A stretch of 25,562 bases of DNA from a virus (IMGVR_UViG_3300009515_000023:1-25562), one strand, 5' to 3'; positions 8,155 to 16,692 are shown, counted from the stretch's first letter. Translations and numbers: made by a program. Notes: a model not told the origin generated them from the sequence alone.

Positions 8155-9335
8155 ACGATTTCGGCCTTTGGAATAGGGATAATGTAATAGGCGTTTAGGT
8201 GCTTGGTTTTAGCCATAAGCTCACTTGCGAAATTCCAAGCAAGGAGAATGATGTAGTCGGGCTTCTCCTTCTCAAAGTGGCTAAAATCCACAATGGGGAT
8301 GGCTTCCCCAGGGGTCATTTTGCCTTGCTTATCCGGCGTATCATCCACGATGCTTTTAATATAGCGTCCGAGGCCGAAGTAATTGATGAGACTAATCCCC
8401 TTGGCGGATGCCCCATATCCCATAATCTTGGATGATTTTAGGTTCTCCAATACCTGGATAAGACGGCTTCCCATCTCAAAAACTCTTGTGGCAAAATCAA
8501 CATAGGTGGATAGATGATAGAATCCCTCAGACTCCTCATCGGAAAGCATCTCCATGATTGAGTCCTCTCTTTCATAGTAATTCTTGGAAGCGTAGATTCG
8601 AATAGAGCCTCCATGGATGGGGGTTCGTTCTACTTTGAAGATGGGCAGGCCGACAGAGGCGAAGAGATTATTGAGAGGGTTTAGGAGAAAGTAGGATAGA
8701 TGTTCGTGGTAGATGGTGTCAAATTGATTGCCTTTAACCAAGTCCATCATGTAGGGGAATTCCGCAACAAATACCCCATCATCTTCCAAGAAATATTTGA
8801 CCCCGTTTAGGAAGTCGTGAAGATCATCGACATGGGCTAGGACATTTTGGGCAACGATGAAGGATGCTCCTTGGGCTGACTTGTCTCTATAGAACCTAGC
8901 CGTATCCTCTGACCAAAACTTATTCGCGCATGGGAAGCCTTTGCGTATACATTCAGACGCTAGGTTTTCTGAAGGCTCAATTCCAAGGAATCTATTAAAG
9001 CCGATCGATCGGGCTTGCTCCATGAAACAGCCGTCATTTGAGGCAATATCGACGATGAGGGGGTTGGGGGCCATCTTTAAACCTTGGAGCTTCATAGCAA
9101 GTTCTCTGCAATGCAGCTTGAAGGTATTGGAGATGGAGGAGTGATAGGGATAGTTGGAATAGAGGTATTTGGGTTCGACGACAACGCTTAGTTGCGATAG
9201 GTAGCAATCCTCACAAACCAATACCTGTATGGGAAACTTCTTCTTGGATTCGAGGTTATTGGCGGGGGGGACTTCGCCGAGATAGAGATAGGGGAAAAGA
9301 TTAGGGGACTTACAAGCCCTGCACATTGTAACCAT
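8151..9335 (-). CDS. TylC3/TcaB9-type sugar C-methyltransferase
   Basis: A 394-aa three-domain enzyme. Residues 5-45 are the zinc-binding domain (C5-x2-C8 and a second C-x2-C near 41-44, with 'LGEVPPANNL' between). Residues about 85-240 are the SAM domain ('LIVDIASNDGCFMEQA', 'GIEPSENLA', 'QNVLAHVDDLHDFL'), followed by 'YHEHLSYF', which carries the Tyr/His residues used in catalysis in this family. The C-terminal Rossmann-like domain has 'GYGASAKG' and 'IVDDTPDKQGK'. Family members C-methylate dTDP-4-keto-deoxysugars. ATG 9335 has AAGGAG 6 nt ahead. It is the first gene of the carbohydrate cassette, about 60 nt after the preceding virion gene. No keto-sugar synthesis genes are in this window, so the substrate must come from the host or from elsewhere in the genome. 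Confidence 0.85.
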   Translation of the reverse strand: MVTMCRACKSPNLFPYLYLGEVPPANNLESKKKFPIQVLVCEDCYLSQLSVVVEPKYLYSNYPYHSSISNTFKLHCRELAMKLQGLKMAPNPLIVDIASNDGCFMEQARSIGFNRFLGIEPSENLASECIRKGFPCANKFWSEDTARFYRDKSAQGASFIVAQNVLAHVDDLHDFLNGVKYFLEDDGVFVAEFPYMMDLVKGNQFDTIYHEHLSYFLLNPLNNLFASVGLPIFKVERTPIHGGSIRIYASKNYYEREDSIMEMLSDEESEGFYHLSTYVDFATRVFEMGSRLIQVLENLKSSKIMGYGASAKGISLINYFGLGRYIKSIVDDTPDKQGKMTPGEAIPIVDFSHFEKEKPDYIILLAWNFASELMAKTKHLNAYYIIPIPKAEIV

Positions 9336-9362
9336 CCACTCTCCTTTTTGGAGTTAGATGAT

Positions 9363-9388
9363 GGGGGTGAGGTTTTATCCCCACCCCC
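9363..9388 (-). other. Hairpin between capsid block and carbohydrate cassette
   Basis: Left arm 9363-9372 and right arm 9379-9388 pair over 10 bp around a 6-nt loop; the single plus-strand mismatch becomes a G-U pair in minus-strand RNA. There is no U-run after it on the minus strand, so it is a poor intrinsic terminator; an mRNA-stabilising or processing hairpin that lowers expression of the cassette is equally possible. Confidence 0.5.
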
Positions 9389-9398
9389 ACCAATTTAC

Positions 9399-9797
9399 TT
9401 AGTTATCGTTGACCTCAAAGGTCTCACGATACTCAACATTTGCCTGAATCGTCTGGTTCGGATCAGCCGTGCTTAGAACTGATCTAAGCGTAAGCGTATC
9501 GCCAGCCGTGAGGCTCGTTTCCGTCACAGAGCCTTCAACAGTCGTACCTGCCGTGGCATTGGTAGCGAATGTTAAAGTGCCGAGTGCCGTGGTTCCTTTA
9601 GCAAGCACCCATTGGGACGTTGCGCCAGAACCGGCAACATTAGCGACGATATTCCAGTCGGTAATGGTAACAGGGTACATGACCGTAATAGTCTGCACCA
9701 AGGCCGTGGCACGAGTCCCGCAGGTAGCCTGCGTGAACTTAAACACCTTCTTACTTCCATAAGAAGGATCGGAGTAACTTCTGCCGCCTTTAGACAT
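9399..9797 (-). CDS. Small beta-rich virion protein, possible capsid decoration
   Basis: 132 aa, starting at ATG 9797 with AGGAGG 9 nt ahead, 18 nt after the coat gene stop. Very Thr/Ala/Gly/Val-rich with alternating strand pattern ('TITVMYPVTITDWNIVANVAG', and a C-terminal 'IQANVEYRETFEVND'). No enzyme motifs. A gene of this size directly after the coat protein is usually a decoration or minor capsid protein in phages. Family not recognised; its Ser/Thr richness would also suit a glycosylated surface protein, but that is speculation. Confidence 0.6.
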   Translation of the reverse strand: MSKGGRSYSDPSYGSKKVFKFTQATCGTRATALVQTITVMYPVTITDWNIVANVAGSGATSQWVLAKGTTALGTLTFATNATAGTTVEGSVTETSLTAGDTLTLRSVLSTADPNQTIQANVEYRETFEVNDN

Positions 9798-9815
9798 ATA
9801 ATTATTCCTCCTTTC

Positions 9816-10763
9816 TTATAGAGAGTTAACTGTGATAATGCGAGTCTGGCCGTCTGCCTGGCCATTTAGGATACCCGATTGGCTCCAAACCTGTTGGAAC
9901 CCAAGAAGGGCGTACCAAGCAATCGCCTGATCGCGTCCGAAGTCCGTGGGGATACCCACTCGGATTTCTTCAGGAATTGCTACGCCTTCACGAACAGCGT
10001 CAGCACCGAAGAAGCAGGCTTCTCCGTACAAGCCATTGCTTCCATCAGTGTTCGAGAGGAAGTTTGTTTCCTCAACGAAGCGACAGCCGTAGTAGCGACC
10101 GACTTCCCCGATGTAGAGGGGGTCGAGGGACGTCTGTTGGGCCTTAGCTTCGAAGAAGTCATAAAGACCTCTGATGCTATTGGTGGAGGCGACGCAAACG
10201 TACTGGTCATCATCGCGACGAGGGACAAGTCCCTTTTTGAGCTGATCGATGATGTCACGCACGTTCTTGTCCGACATGTTGGCTCCGGCGGTGGCGTTGG
10301 CCGTACCGCTGGTTCCAAAAGTCGTGGTGGCCGTATTGGTGATGGTAGCGATATAGTCGTTGGTCATAAACTGCGTTGCCGCAGCCGAGTCCAACACAAC
10401 TTTCATATCGTTGGTCAGAACGGTTCTAACCGTCTCAGGAACTTGAACTTCAGAAAGTGTTTTAACCTTCTGAGTATACGGAATTGAATTACCATATTCC
10501 GTCATCGTCAAGGTTCCCTGAAGGATAGTATAGTTCCTTTTAGGAATCGTGTCTGTTTCAATCAACGTGCCACCGGCGGTGGAGATGTTCGAGATTTTAT
10601 TAAAGAACACCTTGTTACCGCGGTTTGCGCCAGCCGCCGCTTCAATATCGACAAATTGCCGAAATTTCTGCATCGTCTGGGCCTTATAGCGCAGTTGTTG
10701 AGACAGAGAATCATTTTTGAAAAACCCGCCGAGCGAGTTTATCGAAAATAGCTGTTGTCCCAT
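9816..10763 (-). CDS. Major capsid protein (N4-gp56/P22-like coat family)
   Basis: 315 aa. The N-terminal arm with 'LRYKAQTMQKFRQFVD' (24-39), 'GNKVFFNKISNI' (48-59), the helix-strand pattern through 'TVRTVLTNDMKVVLDSAAATQF', and the diagnostic C-terminal block 'YIGEVGRYYGCRFVEETNFL' fit the N4-gp56 family of HK97-fold coat proteins. It starts at ATG 10763 behind GGAG (6 nt) and follows the scaffold gene by 12 nt, the normal scaffold-coat order. It forms the icosahedral shell. High confidence in the role, moderate in the exact family. Confidence 0.88.
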   Translation of the reverse strand: MGQQLFSINSLGGFFKNDSLSQQLRYKAQTMQKFRQFVDIEAAAGANRGNKVFFNKISNISTAGGTLIETDTIPKRNYTILQGTLTMTEYGNSIPYTQKVKTLSEVQVPETVRTVLTNDMKVVLDSAAATQFMTNDYIATITNTATTTFGTSGTANATAGANMSDKNVRDIIDQLKKGLVPRRDDDQYVCVASTNSIRGLYDFFEAKAQQTSLDPLYIGEVGRYYGCRFVEETNFLSNTDGSNGLYGEACFFGADAVREGVAIPEEIRVGIPTDFGRDQAIAWYALLGFQQVWSQSGILNGQADGQTRIITVNSL

Positions 10764-10775
10764 TTAATTCTCCAA

Positions 10776-11723
10776 TTATTGTGGCCTGCGGGAATTCCGC
10801 ATACGGTTTCTGGCTTTGATTTCTTCTCTCACCTTCTCGGCGTCGGAGAGGAGATTGGATTGAGGGGTCGGAATATCCTCGGCTTCTGTGGCGTCAGGAT
10901 CAGCCAGTACTTGCCGATTAACTCTCTTAGCCTCTATTCCATCTACCTTGGGAGTCTTCAATAAACCTTGTTGATGAATTTCACGATAAGCATCGCTTAC
11001 AGCACGTCTCAAACCGTTCGCACGGTCTGGGTCGTTATAGTAGAGTTTGTGAAGGTCTGGGTCATTATAAAGACCCATAGCCACCTCAAAGAGTTTGCCT
11101 TTTTGGTTGGCGAGGGTCAGGTCGTGCTTCATATCAGCCTGGCCCTTCTCATCCAAAACAACATAGTCTCTGGCTAATTCCAAGAGTGCCTGATTCTCAC
11201 GTTGAGCGCGAGTCTCGACTTCCTGCCTGGCCTTCGCTTCCTCATCCCTGACTGCCTTAATCGCCAAATCCTTTTCTAGCTTGATGAGATAACGGGTAGC
11301 CGCGATTTCTTCCTTTGCGTTACCCTCTTCCCTCATCTTTAGGATATATGCTTCCACCTGCTCTAATGTCGGCTCGGCGTTATCCTTTGGGGTTGGTGTC
11401 TCAGCGGTATTGGGATTAGCGCGAAGACGGGCTATTTCTGCCTGAGCTTCTGCCAACTGTTCTTCAGCACTCTTCTGCTTGGCTACCACCTTATCGATAC
11501 GCTTTTGGACGGCCTGCTTGATGCGGTCAACCTCGGAGAGTTGCGGAGCTTCCTCCACCTTCTCCTCGACCTTTGCAGGAGGAACATCCTCCACATCTTC
11601 ACGCACATCCGGCGTTTCGTTTTCGGCAATAACCGCTTTCTCTACTGCTGCGCGAGGATTATCAATGAGCGTTTCATCTCCAGATGCTTTAGGTGCATCA
11701 GTTACCTTTACTTCATCTGACAT
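10776..11723 (-). CDS. Scaffolding protein
   Basis: 315 aa, highly charged and helical: an acidic N-terminus (about 1-60, Glu/Asp/Val/Pro), a coiled-coil stretch near 65-100 ('IDKVVAKQKSAEEQLAEAQ'), more Glu/Lys/Ala-rich helix to about 185, and a basic C-terminus ending 'RNRMRNSRRPQ' that would contact the coat. Its position just upstream of the coat gene and its composition are typical of podoviral scaffolds, which leave or are degraded on DNA packaging. GAGG lies about 9 nt before ATG 11723. Confidence 0.8.
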   Translation of the reverse strand: MSDEVKVTDAPKASGDETLIDNPRAAVEKAVIAENETPDVREDVEDVPPAKVEEKVEEAPQLSEVDRIKQAVQKRIDKVVAKQKSAEEQLAEAQAEIARLRANPNTAETPTPKDNAEPTLEQVEAYILKMREEGNAKEEIAATRYLIKLEKDLAIKAVRDEEAKARQEVETRAQRENQALLELARDYVVLDEKGQADMKHDLTLANQKGKLFEVAMGLYNDPDLHKLYYNDPDRANGLRRAVSDAYREIHQQGLLKTPKVDGIEAKRVNRQVLADPDATEAEDIPTPQSNLLSDAEKVREEIKARNRMRNSRRPQ

Positions 11724-11806
11724 CGGCGTTAGCCTCTCCCAAGGCGTTTAGAGTCTGCCAAGAGGACTATTACTCAAGTTTATAGACTTTGGGGTCTTGT
11801 GATTTA

Positions 11807-11829
11807 ATTATACAACCTACTCCAAACTT
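11807..11829 (-). promoter_or_regulatory. Candidate promoter for scaffold/coat transcript
   Basis: A perfect TATAAT lies on the minus strand at 11812-11807, in the 93-nt gap before the scaffold gene, directly preceded by TG. The -35 region is weak. If used, transcription would begin near 11800 and give extra copies of scaffold and coat mRNA, which is a common need. Judged by eye only. Confidence 0.4.
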
Positions 11830-12005
11830 GAAGATCGAGTGACGGTTACTTGTGTCATTTGGGCTATGCCGATAGCGTCAACCTTCAAGGATTGCGTCAT
11901 ATTGACGTTTACTATCTTTCCATCTTGAAAGTTGATTTGAAGGGATCCATAGCGACGTTCACTCTGCCACCTTTCAATTTCCTCGGACAGCCTCTTTGGA
12001 ATCAC
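11817..12005 (-). CDS. DUF2292/YezD-like small protein
   Basis: 62 aa. The GTG at 12005 overlaps the previous gene's TGA as GTGA; a TTG three codons earlier is only 2 nt from AAGGAG, so GTG is preferred. The core 'RRYGSLQINFQDGKIVNVN' (about residues 18-36) resembles the short DUF2292 (YezD) fold: a helix, then two strands with an 'xDGKIV' turn. Function of that family is not established. It lies between the portal/small-gene cluster and the scaffold gene. Confidence 0.65.
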   Translation of the reverse strand: MIPKRLSEEIERWQSERRYGSLQINFQDGKIVNVNMTQSLKVDAIGIAQMTQVTVTRSSSLE

Positions 12006-12172
12006 TTGCGCCAAAACTCCTTGGCTAACTCTTTTGCGGCCTTATCCCCCCCTAGCTTATAGGCCCGATCAAGCATGGCCCGTTGTCTATTTGGTGTATA
12101 GCCGGATTGATTCTTAGATTCCTTCTTCAAGACCTTGCGACAGAACTCGTATTCCTCAGTCTCTTTGCTCAC
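12002..12172 (-). CDS. Small basic protein, 56 aa
   Basis: GTG 12172 lies 7 nt after a strong AAAGGAG, inside the end of the previous small gene, and the frame runs 56 codons to TGA 12002-12004. The product is Lys/Arg/Glu-rich with predicted helices ('EYEFCRKVLKKESK', 'KAAKELAKEFWRK'). Both ends are translationally coupled (overlaps on each side). Family not recognised. Confidence 0.6.
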   Translation of the reverse strand: MSKETEEYEFCRKVLKKESKNQSGYTPNRQRAMLDRAYKLGGDKAAKELAKEFWRK

Positions 12173-12335
12173 CGAAAAACTCCTTTGCTTGATGCGCCCC
12201 CATGTCCATTGCCTCTTGTCTCATATCCCTCTCACGATGAGTCGGCTTCATCACTGGGTTAAATAGAGACTTTGGCTTTTCATTAGCCACCTTCTTCATC
12301 GCCTCAATAATCTTCTTCGTGTCAATTTTCTTCAT
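12156..12335 (-). CDS. Small basic helical protein, 59 aa
   Basis: ATG 12335 lies within the last 14 nt of the preceding 153-aa gene, and the frame closes at TGA 12156-12158, overlapping the next gene by 17 nt. The product is Lys-rich and helical ('KKIIEAMKKVANEK', then 'RERDMRQEAMDMG'). Too short to match a family by eye. The chain of overlaps supports real coding. Confidence 0.58.
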   Translation of the reverse strand: MKKIDTKKIIEAMKKVANEKPKSLFNPVMKPTHRERDMRQEAMDMGAHQAKEFFGEQRD

Positions 12336-12783
12336 GGAGTTCCTCCAGGAACGGGTTATAGATGGGGGCTGTCTTCTCAGCCTCCTTCTCCTTTTTCTCC
12401 TTAGCCAAATTATTCTTAGCCAATATGAAATCGTGAAGATGGTTATAGAAATCCATCAGTCCCTTTTGGTAGCCAGCGACAAAGAGGGGGTTATCATCTT
12501 TCCAGTTAGTAGTAAGCGTCCCATGCCAGTAGCGGTTATTAGTGAATCTCCCCGATACTCCGGCTATGGATTCTTGAAGGAGGGGAAAGACTATCTCACT
12601 CCAAGGAGTCGAGGCGAATAGTTCCTCCACCAACTCCCCATTAAGACGAATAAGATTCTCTGGCGAAGGAGTAGCCTGCTCAGCTTTATGTTTACCTTGT
12701 TTATCTAGAAGATGCGACTTTGGCAGAGCGTGGGTCGCCGAGCGAACCTTGCTTACCCTGCGCATTTTGCGCTTGGATTCCAT
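12322..12783 (-). CDS. Conserved-looking portal-adjacent phage protein, 153 aa
   Basis: It overlaps the portal 3' end by 83 nt; ATG 12783 has GGAG about 10 nt upstream. The N-terminus is basic; residues about 50-130 form a globular helical part with aromatic clusters ('STPWSEIVFPLLQESIAGVSG', 'GYQKGLMDFYNHLHDF'), followed by a Lys/Glu-rich tail. Proteins of this shape are often seen right after the portal gene in podovirus-like genomes, without a known function. I infer a packaging or assembly accessory role. Confidence 0.65.
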   Translation of the reverse strand: MESKRKMRRVSKVRSATHALPKSHLLDKQGKHKAEQATPSPENLIRLNGELVEELFASTPWSEIVFPLLQESIAGVSGRFTNNRYWHGTLTTNWKDDNPLFVAGYQKGLMDFYNHLHDFILAKNNLAKEKKEKEAEKTAPIYNPFLEELHEEN

Positions 12784-14875
12784 TTTTTAGTTGCTCCGAT
12801 TGTATGTGGATGGATGTATGCTTGTTGATAAGATTGGCAATGCCCTCATTCTGCATAGCCTGCGCTCCCTGTGGTGTGCTAGCCCACTCCTCGATGACTT
12901 GGAGGTGAATATTGTCATCGTCGTCTGGCGATACTGGCACATCAAAGCCGTTTAGCATGCGGACGATTTCCTCTTGTTGCTGAGAAAGTTGCTCCATACT
13001 TGCTCCCTGCGGAGCGGTAATAAACTTGCTCGCCACATCCACATCAGGGTCTTTATCGATGAAGTCTTGGAGCATGTTGTAGATATTCGTTGGGGATACC
13101 ACCCCCACCGGCTGTCCATACTTCATCACAATCTCCATGCGCTGTATGGCCTTGGCCATCTGCATTTGGGAGTCTGTGGCATCGAGAGAACCGCTCCATG
13201 AGACGACAACCTTCACTAGAAAGTCCTCTGGGCGAAGAAGCACCCCCCCTATCTTCATGGGGCGAGTGACGGCTTGCTTGCAGATCAAATACATGTGGTT
13301 TGCCACTTCCCCAAGAGTATCGAGGAAGAGGGCAATATCCATGTTTACCTGCCGAGTCGAGCTTTGATTGATCGCTTGAATTTCTGTAGCCGTCCTTGCG
13401 CTTCCTTGGTTAATCGCGCTACGCTGGCTAAAATCCGTGATGGAAAGGTATTCTTCGGCATAAGCCTTCGCTTGCTGTTCAAGTCTTTCGGATGAGACAT
13501 CTGTTGTAATCCCCTTATTTAACATCTCAATCTCGCCCGCCTCACCTTGGATGACTTGGCCGGGCCTCATGCGTATTTCATCACCGGCCATTCCAAGTTG
13601 CTTGGATACCCGCCACATAGGCGCATTATTCATGGCATCGCGATTAAGCCTGGCGTTATACATCTGCTCGATAGTCTGATGGAGGCCCCTAATCTTCTCA
13701 GGTACGCCACGCGAGCTATACCATCTAGTATTCTTCACCTCATAATCATGCTTCACATATGTCCACATTCCGTGGTCATAGGGCAGGGGCATTTCTTGGA
13801 GGATACGAATATCGTGGGTGGGGTTTCCATCCTTATCGCTTGCCTCCCCAACCTCCTCCACCCAAGTAAACACCCACTTCTCGCCCTCATACCAAGTCTG
13901 GCACTCACGAACGTTGAATAGGCCGGATTTAACATCAAGCGTTGATACTCCCTCGGAGATCGCCCAGGAGGTGTTGGTGAGGGTATCATCCGTTGTGCCA
14001 CCCTCTGGGTTTAGGGAATCCACCGCCTCCTTATCATAAATCTTATTGCGGGCAAGTTTCCTAAGCTCCTCATACCCCATCCACATGTCGTGGCAGATAC
14101 GGGGGAGTCGCTGGGTTTCTGTTCCGGATGATGGCACAATGATTCGAAGCCCGCGCTCAGGGATAACGGTGGGCTCAGAGAATATCTCCTTTTTGGTGAA
14201 CTTAATCACTTTTTTGCCCGCCTTAAACTGGGCAATAGCCTTATCAATCTCCCTTACATCATCCTCATCATCCAAGTCCATTTCTTCACGCTGGGCGAGG
14301 ACTAGCCTCAACTCATCCCTCTTCATGGATTTTAGAATCTTAATATCCTCAATCGAGAAGTTATCCTCAATATTGATTGTGCGATTGATGGTCTTGGAGA
14401 AGAACTTTTCGATGACTTTGAAGACAGCATGGCCGTTCTCAAGGAAGTAATCTACAAAGAGGGTGACTTTTTTGGCCCAGCCGAAGTCGCGTTTCTTGAC
14501 GAGATTGTTGAGGGCGCGTTCTATCCGCTCGGCTGAAGCCTTGGTTTCCGGTGTCGCAACCTCCCCATCATCAAGTGTCACCACAACCTGCTTCTTCATA
14601 AGTGTCGCTACACTTACAAACATAGATTTGAGCTTGGTGATAAACTTATCCGTGATGGGGATGGGAACTTCGCTTGCGCCTGGATAGGGGCGGTTGGTGC
14701 GACGCTTGAGTCCTAAGCGCGCGTTATGCGCAACAACCTGCTTATCCTTCCAAACCTGTCTATCATCATCATCCTGCCTAACCTTCTGGGCAAGCTGTTT
14801 AATAAACTGATGGCGTTTGGAATCCGGGGGGGAGAGCTTAAGAGTTTTTTCCTGCGGTTGAATCTCAGTGGGCAT
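12701..14875 (-). CDS. Portal protein (P22-like)
   Basis: About 724 aa, the usual length of large podoviral portals. Seen: 'RPYPGASEVPIPITDKFI' near residues 60-80, a long helical stem/wing region, 'YVKHDYEVKNTRWYSSRGVPE' near 370-395, 'QMYNARLNRDAMNNAPMWRV' (crown/clip approach) and a Gln/Met-rich C-terminal helical region (about 600-720). ATG 14875 is chosen over an upstream TTG at 14902: it leaves an 11-nt overlap with the previous gene. It forms the dodecameric DNA channel and the docking site for TerL and the adaptor. Confidence 0.88.
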   Translation of the reverse strand: MPTEIQPQEKTLKLSPPDSKRHQFIKQLAQKVRQDDDDRQVWKDKQVVAHNARLGLKRRTNRPYPGASEVPIPITDKFITKLKSMFVSVATLMKKQVVVTLDDGEVATPETKASAERIERALNNLVKKRDFGWAKKVTLFVDYFLENGHAVFKVIEKFFSKTINRTINIEDNFSIEDIKILKSMKRDELRLVLAQREEMDLDDEDDVREIDKAIAQFKAGKKVIKFTKKEIFSEPTVIPERGLRIIVPSSGTETQRLPRICHDMWMGYEELRKLARNKIYDKEAVDSLNPEGGTTDDTLTNTSWAISEGVSTLDVKSGLFNVRECQTWYEGEKWVFTWVEEVGEASDKDGNPTHDIRILQEMPLPYDHGMWTYVKHDYEVKNTRWYSSRGVPEKIRGLHQTIEQMYNARLNRDAMNNAPMWRVSKQLGMAGDEIRMRPGQVIQGEAGEIEMLNKGITTDVSSERLEQQAKAYAEEYLSITDFSQRSAINQGSARTATEIQAINQSSTRQVNMDIALFLDTLGEVANHMYLICKQAVTRPMKIGGVLLRPEDFLVKVVVSWSGSLDATDSQMQMAKAIQRMEIVMKYGQPVGVVSPTNIYNMLQDFIDKDPDVDVASKFITAPQGASMEQLSQQQEEIVRMLNGFDVPVSPDDDDNIHLQVIEEWASTPQGAQAMQNEGIANLINKHTSIHIQSEQLKNGIQAQNAQGKQGSLGDPRSAKVASSR

Positions 14876-15071
14876 AATTTCGGCCTGTGATATCCTTTTC
14901 AATTTCCTTAATATGGCGAATGTAGCGATTCACAAGTTTCTTTAGGAACACCTTGTCAAAGGTAATAGTAACGTGGCTTGCGCCATAGAAACCGACACTA
15001 TCCATCAATTCCAGAATATCACAGCATGTATCGGCTTCCTGCTGATAGGAGTCAAAAAACGGATCTCCCAT
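14865..15071 (-). CDS. Small protein between terL and portal, 68 aa
   Basis: ATG 15071 lies 5 nt after AGGGG and 28 nt downstream of the terL stop, so I prefer it to a longer frame beginning inside terL at 15182. The product starts 'MGDPFFDSYQQEADTCCDIL' and has a C-terminal basic helix ('KLVNRYIRHIKEIEKDI'). No family recognised. It ends within the start of the portal gene, so it belongs to the packaging operon. Confidence 0.6.
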   Translation of the reverse strand: MGDPFFDSYQQEADTCCDILELMDSVGFYGASHVTITFDKVFLKKLVNRYIRHIKEIEKDITGRNYAH

Positions 15072-15099
15072 GTTATCCCCTATAATATCGAGCCTTCTT

Positions 15100-16692
15100 C
15101 TATTCTTGGAAGTCGCCCCAGCTTCCGTATTCTTCACCAATATGGACTTCATCGAAACGGACAACCTTCCTATAGTTTTCACTTTGGCGCACCTCCGCTA
15201 GTGAATGGGTGAATTTGAGACCTTCGACGGCTAAGACCCAAGAGTCGGCCCGATCGGGGGATGAGCCGATAACGGGCCTTATTTCTTCCTTCGATAGAAT
15301 ATAGAGACGCCCGTTATCCTTCTTATAACGCGTGGCGTTAAGCTGACGCATGAGAGTGTAATCATCATCTACTTGGACATTCCCGCTTTTCATCTGAAGC
15401 GACGCATTGTGATAGACCTCATCTCGCCTATTGAAGTACGAAGGATTCTTCGACTTCTCTGATGACTTAAACTTCACCACCTTGACACCCTTGGGGTTTG
15501 TGCCAAGGAGTTGGGAGACTAGATCGGCTACTGAGTTTCCAATCGAATCGGCTATGAATACCTGGGCCTTGTGCTTTGTGATAAGCATGATGGATTCTGC
15601 TGCAAGCTGTGTATCCGTACTCTTTGCTATAAACTTGCGCTCAACAACCTGTCCATTGTTCATTACATAGAAGACGGCCTCATCCTCTCCTTCCCCCGCG
15701 GGGTCGAGACTCACCACAATCCTATCCGGCGACAACATCGGCTCATTCTTCGTCGCGCTCTTAAGCTCATTAAACTCAAAGAGGATTCCTTCCTCGCTGC
15801 CCTCATAGTTAATATCAAGCTCCTGGGCAATTTCCACAGCGTCGTGATTTCGTCTTGCGCACTCATTGGCGTACCATGCCTCATCCTTTTCTGGGTGCAA
15901 TCTCCAATGGAGGGTTCTTACGGGGATAGAACCGCTATGACGAAGTTTAGCGAACTGATTATTAAGGCCGAAAGGAGTGCTAACGACAATACGACAATTA
16001 GTAGAGTCAGCAGAAGCCCTCCAAGCCTGGGCATCAGTTTCCCAGAAGGCGAATTCATCAAAAAAAATGGCCCGTCGTCGTCCTGATCGTGAAAAGTTGG
16101 CATTGGTCGCCTCCCCTGTGATTGTGGCTTTGGAATCCGGATTTACTATCTTCATGTAGTTTGAATCACGCTCCCACTTAAAGCCTTTGGGAATCATCCA
16201 GCGGGGCTGGTTACGGATGAGAAATCGAATCTTCTCCATGAGGGTATCCATGTTGCCTATCCCATCGATGTATTGCTCCTTACGGCTTCCGACGAGAAAG
16301 TCATAGCCTTCGCCGTGAAACTGCCAGAACCATGTGAAGACTAGAAGCACGCACCATGTGACCCCCATGTCACGTGATTTATCGATTAGGATGTCCTTCT
16401 GATTCTGTATCGAATCCACCAAGTCTAGGATGAGCTTGTCTTCGTACTCGTAGGTAATAAACGGAATGGTTGAAGGATTCTTTCGGGGATTGTATGTGGC
16501 TAGGAATACGTTGACCCAGTAGAGAATATCATCTTTGCAGATCGAACACATGAGGGCCTGCAATTCCTTATTCGACTGGGCCTTCATCAAAACACGCAGA
16601 CGATAATCCGTGTTTGCCTCAAAAGTTTTCGGGTAGGATTTGGTCTCGAAGATGCTGGGCGCGGGGCTTGGGGCCTCCATAGTCTCACTCAT
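15100..16692 (-). CDS. terL: Terminase large subunit (TerL)
   Basis: 530 aa with both TerL domains. ATPase: Walker A-like 'KSRDMGVTW' (105-113), Walker B 'AIFFDEFAFW' (208-217, with the catalytic Glu) and coupling 'VSTPFG' (237-242). Nuclease (RNase H-like): 'IVVSLDPAGEGED' (325-337; Asp330), 'QVFIADSIGNSVADL' (377-391; Asp382) and 'PDRADSW' (479-485), giving the acidic triad. It translocates DNA into the prohead through the portal and cuts the concatemer. The ATG at 16692 lacks an obvious Shine-Dalgarno. It follows the repeat-rich gap after terS. Confidence 0.95.
   Translation of the reverse strand: MSETMEAPSPAPSIFETKSYPKTFEANTDYRLRVLMKAQSNKELQALMCSICKDDILYWVNVFLATYNPRKNPSTIPFITYEYEDKLILDLVDSIQNQKDILIDKSRDMGVTWCVLLVFTWFWQFHGEGYDFLVGSRKEQYIDGIGNMDTLMEKIRFLIRNQPRWMIPKGFKWERDSNYMKIVNPDSKATITGEATNANFSRSGRRRAIFFDEFAFWETDAQAWRASADSTNCRIVVSTPFGLNNQFAKLRHSGSIPVRTLHWRLHPEKDEAWYANECARRNHDAVEIAQELDINYEGSEEGILFEFNELKSATKNEPMLSPDRIVVSLDPAGEGEDEAVFYVMNNGQVVERKFIAKSTDTQLAAESIMLITKHKAQVFIADSIGNSVADLVSQLLGTNPKGVKVVKFKSSEKSKNPSYFNRRDEVYHNASLQMKSGNVQVDDDYTLMRQLNATRYKKDNGRLYILSKEEIRPVIGSSPDRADSWVLAVEGLKFTHSLAEVRQSENYRKVVRFDEVHIGEEYGSWGDFQE

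Noticed and set aside
9879-10487. 202-aa plus-strand frame opposite the coat gene
   Set aside because: It is the antisense shadow of the coat protein gene, has no ribosome site, and its product has no recognisable motif.
15571-16086. 171-aa plus-strand frame opposite terL
   Set aside because: Antisense to conserved TerL motifs; no start signal and no domain.
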